This document shows, in pieces, positions 32,404 to 43,074 of a DNA stretch of 64,000 bases. Made by a program: the position numbers and the translations under genes. The notes under the pieces are model-generated. The model was not told where the DNA came from, ran no database searches, and saw nothing but the letters and a program-made list of their open reading frames with translations. This DNA is from Neoechinorhynchus agilis (lineage: Eukaryota; Acanthocephala). The stretch lies in NCBI GenBank assembly GCA_051530055.1, contig CM121342.1:1054001-1118000 (forward strand), given 5' to 3'. Each line of letters begins with the position of its first letter. Within the stretch, counting starts at the first letter, position 1.

Positions 32404-35223
32404 ATGACGGAAAATGAAGTTAAATGGACGGCTCACAAATCTCCAGCTGATGGACGGACCTATTATTACAATAACGAAACGAACGAATCTCGTTGGGATA
32501 AACCGGACGAGCTTAAAAGTGAGCCGGACACGACGACGTGCCAGAGTGTTTGGCGAGAGCTTCGGTCTCGAGAAGGGAAAACGTATTATTTTAATACACA
32601 AACTAAGGAAAGTCAATGGACTCGTCCTACGGAATGCATCGAAAAACAAGAAGATTCAAATAGTCATTATAGTCCGAAAACTCCTCCAACCTTGAACGAT
32701 GACATGAGTGCTCGTAAGAAGGCAATGGAGGGATTTAGAGCTCGCGTGACTGATGCCCATAGGGTTTTAGTCTTTAAGATGTTTGAACACAACCAAGTCG
32801 CCATTTTCAATGCTTAAATTAGTCCATATTCTGCGTCTTTATTTTATATCCGTTTTCTTCGATCAATCGATTAGCCATTTGTTAAAAAAAAGATGAAAGT
32901 TGACAATTTTACGCTGAAAAAAAATTCGTCGAGTCAACCCATAGATTAAATAAACTTTTTTTCCTGCATTCAATCCTTTAGTTTTCATTATATCCCTCAT
33001 TCCGCGCAACTCCATTGGGCCGTTGTTATCACGCTTGCCGTGTTGCCCCGTTGAATAGCCACACTCAAGCGTTGGATGAGGTAGTTCCTTTGTCTGTGAT
33101 CGCCGCTGGTTTTTATGAGTAGTCAGCCCATCTCCGCGCAAAATTTCTATGCCGACACTCCAAACGCCCCATTTGTCTCCACACTGAAAGGAAGGAATAG
33201 GTGAGTGGTTTCGATTCAACGTCTTTATTTTATATCCGCTTTCTTCGATCAAACGGTTTGCCATTTGTTAAAAAAAGATGAAAGTTGACAACTTTACGCT
33301 GAAAACAACAAAGTCACACTTGTAAGTTCCGCCAAGGATTCGTCGTCCGAGACGAAAATTCGTCGAGCAAACCATCATAGATTTTAATATAAAGCGGGGA
33401 AAACAAGTTATCGTCGTTCGTTCCCCTAATGGCCAATTTTACCGGATAATAACAAAACATCCCTGGACCTCATGAAAAGTCTTGTTTTATCTTCTTTTTT
33501 ACTTTCCAGCACTTTAGATTAATGACCTTTGTCATGTTTGAACATTGAATTAAAAAAAGTGATTGAATCCGAAAATCCATTACTGCCCAGATCGGCCCAC
33601 GCGTGCTATAGAGAGCTTTTAAGAGAAAAGAATGTTCCAAGTACGAGTAATTGGGATCAAGTTTATAAACTCGTCTCTGGAGATCCTCGATATGATCTTC
33701 TGAGTACGGTGAGTGACCGTAAGCAAGCATTTAACGGATACAAAGTTCAAAAGCAAAAAGAAGAACGTGAACAAGAACGAATGCGGTTAAAGAAAGCTAA
33801 AGAAGACCTTGAGAATTTCCTTCAAGCCTGTGAATACATGAGTTCCAATATTGTGTACAAGAAAGCTCATCAGATGTTCGGACATTTACAAGTGTGGGTT
33901 AATGTGCCGGAACGTGAGAGACGCGAGCTTTTCGAGGACGTTGTGTTCTTTTTGGAGAAACGAGAAAAGGATGAAATTAGACAACTTCAGCGAAGTAATA
34001 TGACGAATTTGAAGAAGATATTCGAGCATTTGAGTCGGGTTGGTCACGAAACAACATGGACGCAGGTACAAGAGTATTTGTTGGCATCGAAAGCGTTCAA
34101 ATCGAATGCGAATCTTCAGAAGATGGATAAAGAAGACGCTTTGGTTGTGTTTGAGGATCATATTCGACAGTTGCAGATTCGACATGACGAAGATATGGAG
34201 CGGTATCGTCGGTTGGTGTTCAGGAGTGAAAGAAAGAACCGAGAAGCGTTTCTTGATTTACTAGATGAACTTCGAGATGCGAAGAAGTTGACATGTCGAA
34301 GTATGTGGAGAGAAGTTTATCCCGTGTTTAGATCGGATGATCGATTTTTGAACATGGTTGGACAACCGGGAAGCACTCCATTGGACCTGTTTAAGTTTTA
34401 CGTGGATGCATTAAAGACTCGGTATGATCAAGATCGTAGATTAATAAAATCTATATTAAGAGACGCGGAATTCGAAGTTCATCCAAAGAAGACGGATTAT
34501 GAGGATTTCGTGAGAGTTGTAAAAGATGACAAGAGGAGTGATAGGTTGGACGAGGACAACATTCCACTTGCGTTTGCTAGTTGTGTTCAACGAGCAATTG
34601 AAGAAGAACGAGAACGTATTCGGGAGCAGCAAAGGAAACAACGTAGAGCGGAAACGTCTTTTCGGCGGCGATTGAGACATTTGAAGCTTAAGGATGATAG
34701 TCAGTATGATGAATTCGAGAAGGAGATTGAAGAGTTCGAGGAAGCTGACATGTTTAATCGTGAAGAACGGGAGAAAATGTTTTGCGAAGTGCTTTTATCT
34801 CTGAAGGAAGCTGAGACGTTGATGAGAAAAAGGAAGCAGCAGCAGAGTGGACGACAAGTTGAACAGTTATTACCCGCTCCATCTTCTTCATCGGCCGATG
34901 AAGAAGAGGAAGGCGAGGTGGCTCGAAGAAAGAGAAAGAAGGAAAAGAAAAGGAGGAAAAAGAGCACAAAGTCAAGGAAAAAGTCGAAGAAAAGGAGGAA
35001 AGTGAAGAGGAGAAAGTCAACAACCAGCTCGGCGGAAAGCACGAGCGAGGAATCGGATGAGTCGAGTGAATCCGAAGATCTTACGAGTTCGTCAGATGAA
35101 TATAATAGCTCGGAGCGAGATTCAGGCGATAAAAAGGGATCGACTGATAGTGAAACAGAGTCGGTGGACGAGGGAAAAAAGAAGAAGAAAAGTAAGAAGT
35201 CAAAGAAAGCGTCCAAAAAATGA
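32404..35223 (+). CDS. PRPF40: PRPF40-type U1 snRNP-associated splicing factor
   Basis: Exon 1 (32404 to about 32760) encodes two WW domains in tandem: [27 protein letters not shown] and [26 protein letters not shown]. The second exon (from about 33550) encodes FF domains: [60 protein letters not shown] and [20 protein letters not shown]. It ends in a long Lys/Ser/Glu tail. This is the WW-WW-FF array of Prp40/PRPF40, which bridges the U1 snRNP to branch-point factors during early spliceosome assembly. The exon 1/2 splice is not resolved: an in-frame stop precedes exon 2 at 33523, and the only downstream acceptor (AAAAAAAG near 33553) is poor. The gap holds duplicated sequence. Confidence 0.9.
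32840..33375. repeat. Direct duplication within the PRPF40 intron
   Basis: 32840-32950 and 33225-33375 share about 110 bp (CTTTATTTTATATCCG, CCATTTGTTAAAAAAA, GATGAAAGTTGACAA, AATTCGTCGAG), about 380 bp apart. The minus strand between them reads [19 protein letters not shown], which faintly resembles the DVWSxGxxxxEL kinase motif; this is weak. Copies of ATGTTTGAACA also occur at both ends (about 32780 and 33534), hinting at an insertion. Confidence 0.5.
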
Positions 35224-35239
35224 GTGGTTGTTATCATGT

Positions 35240-35930
35240 CGCATCAAAATAAAACTAAGCTCACAATGCCGAGTTGGAAAGTTTAATTCTATAAATGGAA
35301 AACGGTTTTTTTACGTCGCAAATGTTAACTTGGGACGACACAAACCTATTTTTGGTTTTATAGATACGAAAACTTGATGGAAATGCCATTTGTATTGCCG
35401 TTGATTGGATGATCTGTCAGAATCGTCGGGTCAAGATTTTCTCTATGATTGATTAAGCTGCGAGATGTCTCAAGTTTTATACCGAGAGGAAATGTAAACA
35501 TCGATTTTATTTGGGAAAATCACAGATGACTTAATTCTTGTCAGCAATAAATCGACGGTGTGAATTCCTCCTGGTACTTTAAAAGAACATCGCGAAGTTC
35601 AAATGGCGAAAGAAAGTTAAATTTTGTATGTATTCAACCGAAGTTATTTTTTGAAACATCGAAAAAATAAACGATTGCCTATTATGGTCTTTGTTTGTTA
35701 TAGAAAAGTTCAAAGAAATTCTTCGATTAGGTTTAGGGAATTAGAAAAACGTTCGAGAACTCGTGAAAATGGGTCGGTTCAGATTTCAAGTAATTTTATT
35801 AATATTTTGTCCTTTTCCTTAGTGAATTATAATAATAACGCCTTTTATTTGTTAGTATGCAATTGTTGATTTATGTGAGTGAATTCCGGGTTCGGTTGGG
35901 TGGGCAAATCCGGTTTATGGGGATGTCCAA
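35240..35930. other. Intergenic, nothing recognised
   Basis: This is the 3' flank of PRPF40. AATAAAAC about 27 bases after the stop is a candidate poly(A) signal. The remaining frames look random. Confidence 0.4.
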
Positions 35931-35937
35931 CTCACAT

Positions 35938-36130
35938 TCCCTAGTTGTTCTAAGTTTGTCAAATGTATTCGGGTCAAAGGGTTCAAATTTTTTTAATCAC
36001 CAATAATGTTCAATCAAAAGGGAACGTCGCTGAAGGGAGAAGGAAACTCACTAAGTCCCGATCAAAAGGGACCAATCGTTTCTGTGACCCAAATCGGTGG
36101 GTTGTGTGCCCAAGGAGGACAGCCGTGTAA
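35938..36130 (+). mobile_element. Decayed copy of the tRNA-derived SINE
   Basis: It follows the 14.6-kb SINE in order: a degenerate tRNA-like head (GGGTTCAAATTT at the B-box position), GGGAACGTCGCTGAAGGGAG, AAACTCACTAAGTCCC, and AATCGGTGGGTTGTGTGCCC then AGCCGTGT. It is shorter and more diverged than the 14.6-kb copy, so older. Confidence 0.55.
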
Positions 36131-36660
36131 GTCGTGTTCATTTCAACACTTACAATAATGAACAATTCAGGTACTTTCTGTTGAGGTGAACGGAAGGAGG
36201 AATCAACCCTGACGATTTTGTGCTAATTAACCACCATTTTGATTTTTTATTCGTGAACTGGTTCAACGGCTGACCATTAGAACGTATTTTCCAAAATGGA
36301 AGGAATATCTCTTTAAATCCTAACGTGTAGAATTTGTTCCTTATATTGTGCGATTAATCACCCATTAAATACCAGCGTAGACTTCATTTACTTTGACATC
36401 TTGCTCTCTTCCAAATGTTTTGGTAGACTATTAGAAAACAAATTCCTGTAGGAAACGCAGATTTACGATAAATCGGGTCGGAGAACGGATGGAATTATGG
36501 TGTGTGTGTGTTTTTCTAAACGAAATATGATTAAATCTGATGGAAACTTAAAAAACACTTGTTGGTCACTTTAGTCGAGTTATTCGCTCAAATGAATCCA
36601 ATTTTTTCGCATTATTTGTTGATTTTGTCAGCTATTTTCTCGACCACATGTATACATTTC

Positions 36661-36861
36661 TTTTTTTAATATTGATGTGCATTAGCAATTTCGCCGGTCG
36701 GAGGAACTTTGTTAGAGTTTGTAAGGTATCTGAGGATCCGGAGAAATGTACGAACTCTTAACAACTCATCCGAGTTAAAGTGGTAACATCACTTCTCTGA
36801 TGTAGAAAACAATGTTCCTCCGACCGCCGAAATTGCTAATGCACATCAATATTTAAAAAAA
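36661..36861. mobile_element. Foldback/MITE-like element with 47-bp arms
   Basis: Arms 36661-36707 and 36814-36861 are reverse complements with one mismatch and one indel (TGTGCATTAGCAATTTCG, then CGGTCGGAGGAAC). The centre contains GGTATCTGAGGATCCGGAGA, which matches part of the SINE body at 14780-14803. The element therefore appears to have captured, or shares ancestry with, SINE sequence. Confidence 0.65.
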
Positions 36862-38460
36862 ACAATTTTTCACAGTTAAGATAAAAAAGCTATAGTGTTT
36901 CTTAAAGAAGAAATGTCTTCTATTCTTTTAAAAATATATGTTTAGCAATATGAATTTTGTAGGAATCTGGCGCGGACCCTCAAAATGCCCACTTTGTAAA
37001 ACGAATCGATTTGTGTCTGGCGTAAAAATTAAAAGATTTTATTAAATCCGATTGGTTTCGGCGAGGCATAATCTTTTCTATGCGTTTTGGTATGTTTTCG
37101 AAATTATAACAATTCTCATTTGAATCACAAATGACAAAATCCTTTTCTATTTGACTAATAATTACCAATTAGACACTTTAACAACCTTGATAAACGCGTG
37201 CAAGATTGTGCCTTCGAAATATCGGATTTAATAAATTCTTTTCATTTTAGAATAGTTCAATCTTCAAACAAAACGAATCGAATATAAGTTCATCGCAAAA
37301 AATTCTACAGTTTCATAATCTCTCGCATAGAAAATGTCTTATTCTGGGATTATGATAACATCACATTTACATCTCTATCATCCGAAAGGATTTTCTCTTA
37401 ATGATGAATAAAATTTCATTGTAACTAAAGGTTAAGCGAAAAAGCAATTTTCCATCGTTATTAACCTCTCACCAACCCCGAATCTCCAATGTGTCCTTGG
37501 TCAAGGTCCTCATTTCCATTCTGACATACGGCAGGTGCAATCCTTCGAAATTATGTCCTATAAAATCCCTTCCGTTTAACGCAAACAATTCTCATTTGAG
37601 TCACAAATGACAGAATCCTTTTCTATTTGACTAATCCTTAAAACTACGCAGACGGTTCTTAGCCTTTAGGAGTATTTGCTTGCCCCCAAAATCTACGCTC
37701 TTGACATTCGATTCTAGCATAAAATGTTTAAACTTTAAGCTCTGAGATAAATCGAATCTTAGATTAAATGGATGACTGTACCTAGCCTTTAAAGTAAAAA
37801 GATTTGCCCGACACTATTTTCAATTGTAAAAACGTTTAAATATGTTGTGACTTTCATTTCGCGGCACCATGAGTTTTATTTTTAACATATCTATTGCTTA
37901 AAACAATAAAGAACTCCTAAAAACGAACATTTTCATACTTTCGTTTAAAAAATGCCTTCCTCATTTAATTTGTTTGGGATAATGACAAAGTTTGAGGTAG
38001 GAATGTAATTTTCATATTTTCAACATAACCCAAAATATATCGATATTCATGATTTTGTTCGAATAATATAACATTCGCATGTAGAAAATAAAAAGCCAGA
38101 ATCTTTAATTATTCCGAACCATATCATCGTTTTTTGAACTTTTTATTTTAGTTTGAACGCAAAAATTGCGCTTTCAAAACAAGGTTTTTGTCTAGAACAT
38201 TTCTCAGTATTTAATAATTTTCACGAAACAAATAGTTTTAAAATCGCATTTGTTCAACAACTTTATTTGATATTAAAATACATTTGCATTTTAACCCATA
38301 TCCTAAAATTGAACGCTACTTTAACGTTCACAACGTCAACTATCGACGCAGCCTTGTCACGAATATGAACAAAACGAACGCAATGCATTTCGGCATTGGG
38401 CGATTTTGTACGTTTCAGACCTTCTCTCATTTCTAAATCGCTAAACTTTAAGTTTCAGAT
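36862..38460. other. Intergenic, otherwise empty
   Basis: Apart from the repeats listed at 37.1-37.6 kb, no gene is supported. The sequence is about two-thirds A+T. Confidence 0.4.
37109..37635 (+). repeat. Two 51-bp direct repeats and a Penelope-hairpin remnant
   Basis: 37109-37159 and 37585-37635 are 51-bp copies with two or three differences (ACAATTCTCATTTGA... TTTGACTAAT). Between them, 37185-37275 (ACGCGTGCAAGATTGTGCC, then TTCGAAATATCGGATTTAAT) matches the right arm of the Penelope hairpin element at 43.0 kb. Confidence 0.55.
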
Positions 38461-39020
38461 ATGGCGGATAAATCGGAAAAGATGCGTGAACGTATCTTGA
38501 AAGCAGGAGAAAAACGGTTGGCGAGTATATGTGAGTTGGCAGGAGTCAACAAGTACGAAGGATATGTTCCTCCGGTACCATACCATAAAGTCGACATTGT
38601 ATTGCCTGCTCGTGCAAAGCCAAATACTTTACATAGCAGTGCCATTACACGGGTGCGACTAAGCCAAAAAACCCGCCGTCTAATGTTCCGGTTGGTCATC
38701 ACCATATTTCTCGGATACGTCTTCTTAGCTTCTCGGATCTTGTTGATCCGAGCTTTGAAATGCCTTAGAGATTAAGACATGATCCGAGTATAAACAGTCC
38801 TATTGGATCACCGAAGTTCACGGCGTGGCAATTAATTCCACCTATTGCATCTGTCCTCCTTCTACAACCATTCGGACTTCCACCAGACAAGGGTTTTCCG
38901 CTCCTATGGCTCCTTAAATGTCTCTTTGATCTGTATATAGATTTTACTGGAGCTGGAATAATCGCGGTAGCCATACTGAGTTTGTTCGAGGACAAATCTG
39001 GACTCACATGGAGTCCGTAG
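38461..39020 (+). CDS. CAMLG: CAML/GET2-like tail-anchored-protein receptor subunit
   Basis: The ATG follows AGTTTCAG by two bases. The N-terminus KSEKMRERILKAGEKRLASI-CELAG resembles the Arg-rich Get3/TRC40-binding helix and RL--I-G motif of fungal Get2 and animal CAML. Three membrane segments follow: FRLVITIFLGYVFLASRIL, WQLIPPIASVLLLQPF, and FTGAGIIAVAILSLF. The downstream part lies in another frame; a GT-AG intron of 29 or 35 nt starting at GTTGATCC (near 38730) joins them in frame. If right, the protein would sit in the ER membrane with WRB/GET1 and receive tail-anchored proteins from TRC40. The topology and motif support this; overall similarity is low, so the assignment is tentative. 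Confidence 0.5.
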
Positions 39021-41047
39021 GAACGATAAGCTTATTTTTTTTGAAATAAAGGGTTTTTTCAGTTTAATTATTCAACGTTTGTCGACCGACATCAGCGAAG
39101 GTGTGGACAATTCCAAAAGTGTCAAAAGAACAAACAATGCATGCAATACATCAAGTCCAGAATTCTGATTCTCTCAACACCACTGAATATAGAAGCTCTA
39201 CAACCGGCGCCATAGGAAGCAATTGCGCTTCTTAGCCATAAAATCCAAAGTTCATAGGTATTCTGGCACCCTTTCTTTTCCCATTTTTCCTTTTGTACTA
39301 CGCACATTGACATGAGCACTGATGAGTGAATCGATGCACACAAACACACATAAAACTCACGCCTGATTGCTATTCAATGAGTGTAAGTTAAATATGCCGA
39401 ATTGTATCAATATGGGCTATATTGTCGCAGACTTTCAACGCATATTTGTCTTCACATCGACATTCTTTTGAGAAGGTCTAGGCCGATTTATCTTGTTCTG
39501 GTTTGAAGGATGATACTCTCGGGTACGATCGTTCTTAAGTTTGGTCATCCTTTGGACGAACTTTCCATAAATGTTCTTGTTTGTATCAGTGCGTCCTATT
39601 GTGACACTTTTGACCTTTTCCTGATTAGTTTGCCAACAAAGACCTAACTGGTTTATGTTTGGACCAGAAAAAACCCAGATAAACAATAGTTCGGTTGGGA
39701 CAGATCACTCGGGTTCTGGCTTTCTTATAAAATTGGTATTTTTGAAATAAAGAGTGTGCTACACTGTATGCTTTTCGAATTCCTGAAATACAAAAATGAG
39801 ATGTGTTCTATATCTAATACGACAATTGCACACTTTAAAGCAATCTGGACCAATAAAAAATTGCTTAAGTTTTATTGAGTGGTAGATAATTGAGCTTTTC
39901 CTTTTTTCAAAATATTTAAAGACATTTCAACTTTCATGTCCGAAATTCACCAATACTCGCGAGTCTTTGAGCACTTTTAGAGTTTCGTTGAGAGGCTAAA
40001 ATTGAATTCATGAGATTCTAATTCGAAAACTTATCAGCGGGCGCTAAATAGTTTTCTATTGTATGACCGTCGCGGATGATTCGTCGGCTTCAATTTTATT
40101 GCTTCTACATGGATTCCAGCTAAAGATTGTCTGAGCATTTCGATCTCATGTGGATTCGTATAAATGACCTAGGTCTAGCCGCCGTGCAGGAACAATTTTG
40201 ACACTTTAAATAGCAAATAGTACCTTTGACTGAAAACTAGAAGGAATGTTTGGTCTAGCACCTTGTTGAAATCTACACTTACTGGGTGGTGGTATTAAAG
40301 GGGTGTGAAGTGGATTCCTTTCAGGACATGGACACTCGATTTCGTCAAAAAATTCCGATTTTCATTCTCCTCCTCCACGAATTACCTTGTCCATCTTAAG
40401 TTTCCCCCAGCCATGATGGATACTAACGGACGGAATTGCGATTGCTCCATATTAGTCTGCGAAATTAACAGACCGCGTTTGTGACACTTTGGCACATTAT
40501 TCAACACGAGTTTTGCACGAAAAAACTTCTTTTACTTCCAGGAATGCGTCAAATCTTGACAAAAGGTATTTTGACACTTTTGATCATCCCTCATGGAGAT
40601 TGGCTACTGCTTGGAATTTCCCATATATATACAGGACGTTGCTGGCTCGAGTAGGTGTAACACTAGTACTACAGAATAAAAGGTGAGATTTAAAGGTGGA
40701 GAATGTAACGACCATCTTTAACATTAAGACCGAATTTTCTATGCTCCATTTTCTTCAGGTTGAAGTACAAATATAAGGCTAATGACTTCTTTATACCAAC
40801 AATAACGAAAATTCTCATGGCCCGAATTTAAAAATTATCTTTTATCGTCACACTTTCAATATTACAAAAATGAGATAATCCTAACTTTCAATTGTATGTA
40901 TTTGGTTTTTTTCCTTAGGTTTCGACAACCTAATTTAAATTGTATTTTTTAGTAACGCCATTTTGAAGAATGTATATGATATGATAACGTTCCCGTTTTC
41001 TACGTTCCAAGAATCAATTCTCAAATAAAATGAACGAAAATTCGCAA
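39021..41047. other. Intergenic, no gene supported
   Basis: Two kilobases of AT-rich DNA. A minus-strand frame at 39686-39435 (83 codons, no ATG, NQLGLCWQTNQEKVKSVTIG) is the only mildly gene-like piece and could be an isolated exon. Confidence 0.35.
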
Positions 41048-41049
41048 TA

Positions 41050-41269
41050 TAGTAGAGCGTCCCTTAGATATGTTTCGTATAACCGCACAAACCCAATGTG
41101 ATGATAGTGGTCAAAATTAGGGGACAATTACATCACTTTAGCATTATTATTGAAAATAATCACTTTTTTTCTCTGTACCCCATTGCAAACCTTCCTTTTT
41201 TGGCTGCAAGATCTCTGGACAACATTCTGATCCGGATAATCTACGTTTCGGATAATCGACGTTCTACTG
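41050..41269. mobile_element. MITE of pogo/Tigger type
   Basis: A 220-bp non-coding element flanked by TA on both sides (41048-41049, 41270-41271). Its ends are imperfect terminal inverted repeats: TAGTAGAGCGTCCCTTAGAT at the left, and on the right the reverse complement starts CAGTAGAACGTCGATTATCC. CAGT-type ends with TA target duplication are typical of pogo/Tigger elements, though the ends differ from the Tigger remnant at 24490. Confidence 0.6.
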
Positions 41270-41734
41270 TATTAATGACCAGCTATAAATTTCTTTTTGC
41301 TGACATAAAATTTTATAACAGCAAATCGCATCTAAGCTTCATATTATATTTTCGTACATATTTAAGACGGAGAAAATTAAATGTTCACACTCATTTACGT
41401 ACAATGGATTAACAAAAAAATAAACTCTAGATCTCTATGATTCTCCCATTTGATGAGAATTTAAGAAGCTGCTCGAGATGAATTCGACCCTTCTCAAATA
41501 CCGCAAACCCCTTGAATTTTATATATTTTCTAATTTGTTTTTGTACCCAGAAAGGCTTGGCATATTGTGACACTAATGGCTCCAGAGATTATCACAGGTC
41601 GTTCTTTTATCGAGGACGATATTGTTTATAAGCCATCTAAATATTTCTTGGAAAAAATCATAAATGTCTGAATTTTCGCAATTTTTCGTTCTGCACAAAG
41701 ATCGTGTATGTATTTTTTTGGTGATGAAAAGGAT

Positions 41735-41800
41735 AGAGATTGATTTATTAATTCAAAGATATTTCGTCCGTTTCATTGGACTTCTTCAGGTTGCTTTTTG
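41735..41800. repeat. Dispersed hairpin-family copy
   Basis: It matches 23155-23225. Read on the minus strand it gives CTGAAGAAGTCCAATGAAAC then GGACGAAATATC: the hammerhead-like order with a GTCC/GGAC stem and one extra A after the CTGAAGA box. Confidence 0.45.
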
Positions 41801-42776
41801 ATGTAGATACTCGAGGTGTGCGGTCCGAATATGACATTAGTCAGTAAAAATTAAGAGCGTCTTGATTTTTTCTAAGTTTTTTCTCGCTTGTGACGGTAAT
41901 AATTTCACTAAAAAGTAAACTAAATTTATCGCACTTTCTATTAAAAGTAAAAGTGCTTAGACTGCATCAAAAAAGCCGTTTAGAAAAATAAAAAAAACCA
42001 CTATTTATCCTTTATTATTTGCTCTGGAGTTTACAACGTGCAACAAACTCTTAGATATGTTGGTAGGATGTGGCAATCGCACAGGTTTGGATTTGTCAAT
42101 TTATGAGTTTGTTCTGACACCTAAGTTGATTGAAAACCGAACGCACAAGGAATTCATCTCTCTTGGGTATTCTCAATAATCTACAAGGACAAGTTTTACC
42201 ATACATTCTTGTAAAACAAGAGTTTCACCGTATATCCAACCAAACCTATCGATGAAAATGATTCTGAGACTGATGATTTTAGGAAAATCAGCCGTATCTT
42301 GACAACTATTCTCAGTGCAATATATGGGAGAAACTTATTTTTCTGCCTTGGAGCATAAATTCCGATTATTATGGCATTCACGCCCCGCCATTGCAATCGA
42401 TCGATACTATCACGTTTGTCGGGGAAGTAAGGGTGATAAATCCATTTAACATTTATTCGGACTTGGAACGCCGTCCAGAATCTGGTTCATAGTTTTTATC
42501 AGTTGAAAATCTTTTGGCTTTCCTCTTCTTATAACGATCTGAAAAATTCCTTCTCTTTCAAGACTTGTCCTTACCTGAGATCGCTTAGTCACTTGTCACC
42601 TACGAAACGAAGCAGACTCATTTTTACTTTCAGAACATTTCAGAAACTGCCCAAAAGTAGTTACTAAGACAACTTTCATCTTTGCTGGTTTGAATAGTAG
42701 TGGTAAGGTGAGTTATGCTATCAAACCTGTAAGTTTTTTAAGAATTAAATCCAAACTTGCAATATTAAAAGAAGGT
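41801..42776. other. Intergenic, nothing recognised
   Basis: No supported feature. Confidence 0.35.
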
Positions 42777-43074
42777 TGTCTTATGGCGAAGAAATTAAAA
42801 TGATTTTATTTTAAAATCCGATATTTCGGCACAATCTTGTGCTTTTATCAAGGAGCAAAATAAGATCGTGTAATTATGGAGGCAATATTCATCAGCCAAG
42901 TGGAAACGGTTGAGGGGAATAAGGCGGACTTTAGGCTCAATCTTAGAATAGTGAATATTGATCAATTTCCCACGTGCGGATTTTAGACCTTGATAATCGC
43001 GTACAAGATTGTGCCTTCGAAATATCGGATTTTAAAAATAAAATCATTTTAATTTCTTCGCCATAAAACAACCA
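42777..43074 (+). mobile_element. Short Penelope-like fossil enclosed by inverted arms
   Basis: Arms of about 65 bp (42777-42845 and 43003-43074) are near-perfect reverse complements (CTTATGGCGAAGAAATTAAA ... AATCCGATATTTCGGCACAA). The plus-strand centre reads EAIFISQVETVEGNKADFRL, the same C-terminal phrase as the GIY-YIG fragment at 199-672. It thus looks like a Penelope tail flanked by its terminal hairpin sequences in opposite orientation. It is a fossil. Confidence 0.6.

Noticed and set aside
32863-33264. Protein-kinase gene on the minus strand
   Set aside because: Only one weak phrase ([10 protein letters not shown]) resembles a kinase; no catalytic loop, DFG or Lys motif, and it lies in an intron.
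34701-35237. 178-codon minus-strand frame rich in Phe/Leu/Ser
   Set aside because: Shadow of the Lys/Ser/Glu-rich tail of PRPF40.
39435-39686. Minus-strand frame (NQLGLCWQTNQEKVKSVTIG) as a gene
   Set aside because: It has no ATG, no neighbouring exon with matching phase and no recognised domain; it is kept only as a remark in the intergenic entry.
41098-41412. 104-codon plus-strand frame
   Set aside because: It runs through the pogo-type MITE and out of it, so it is chance coding potential.
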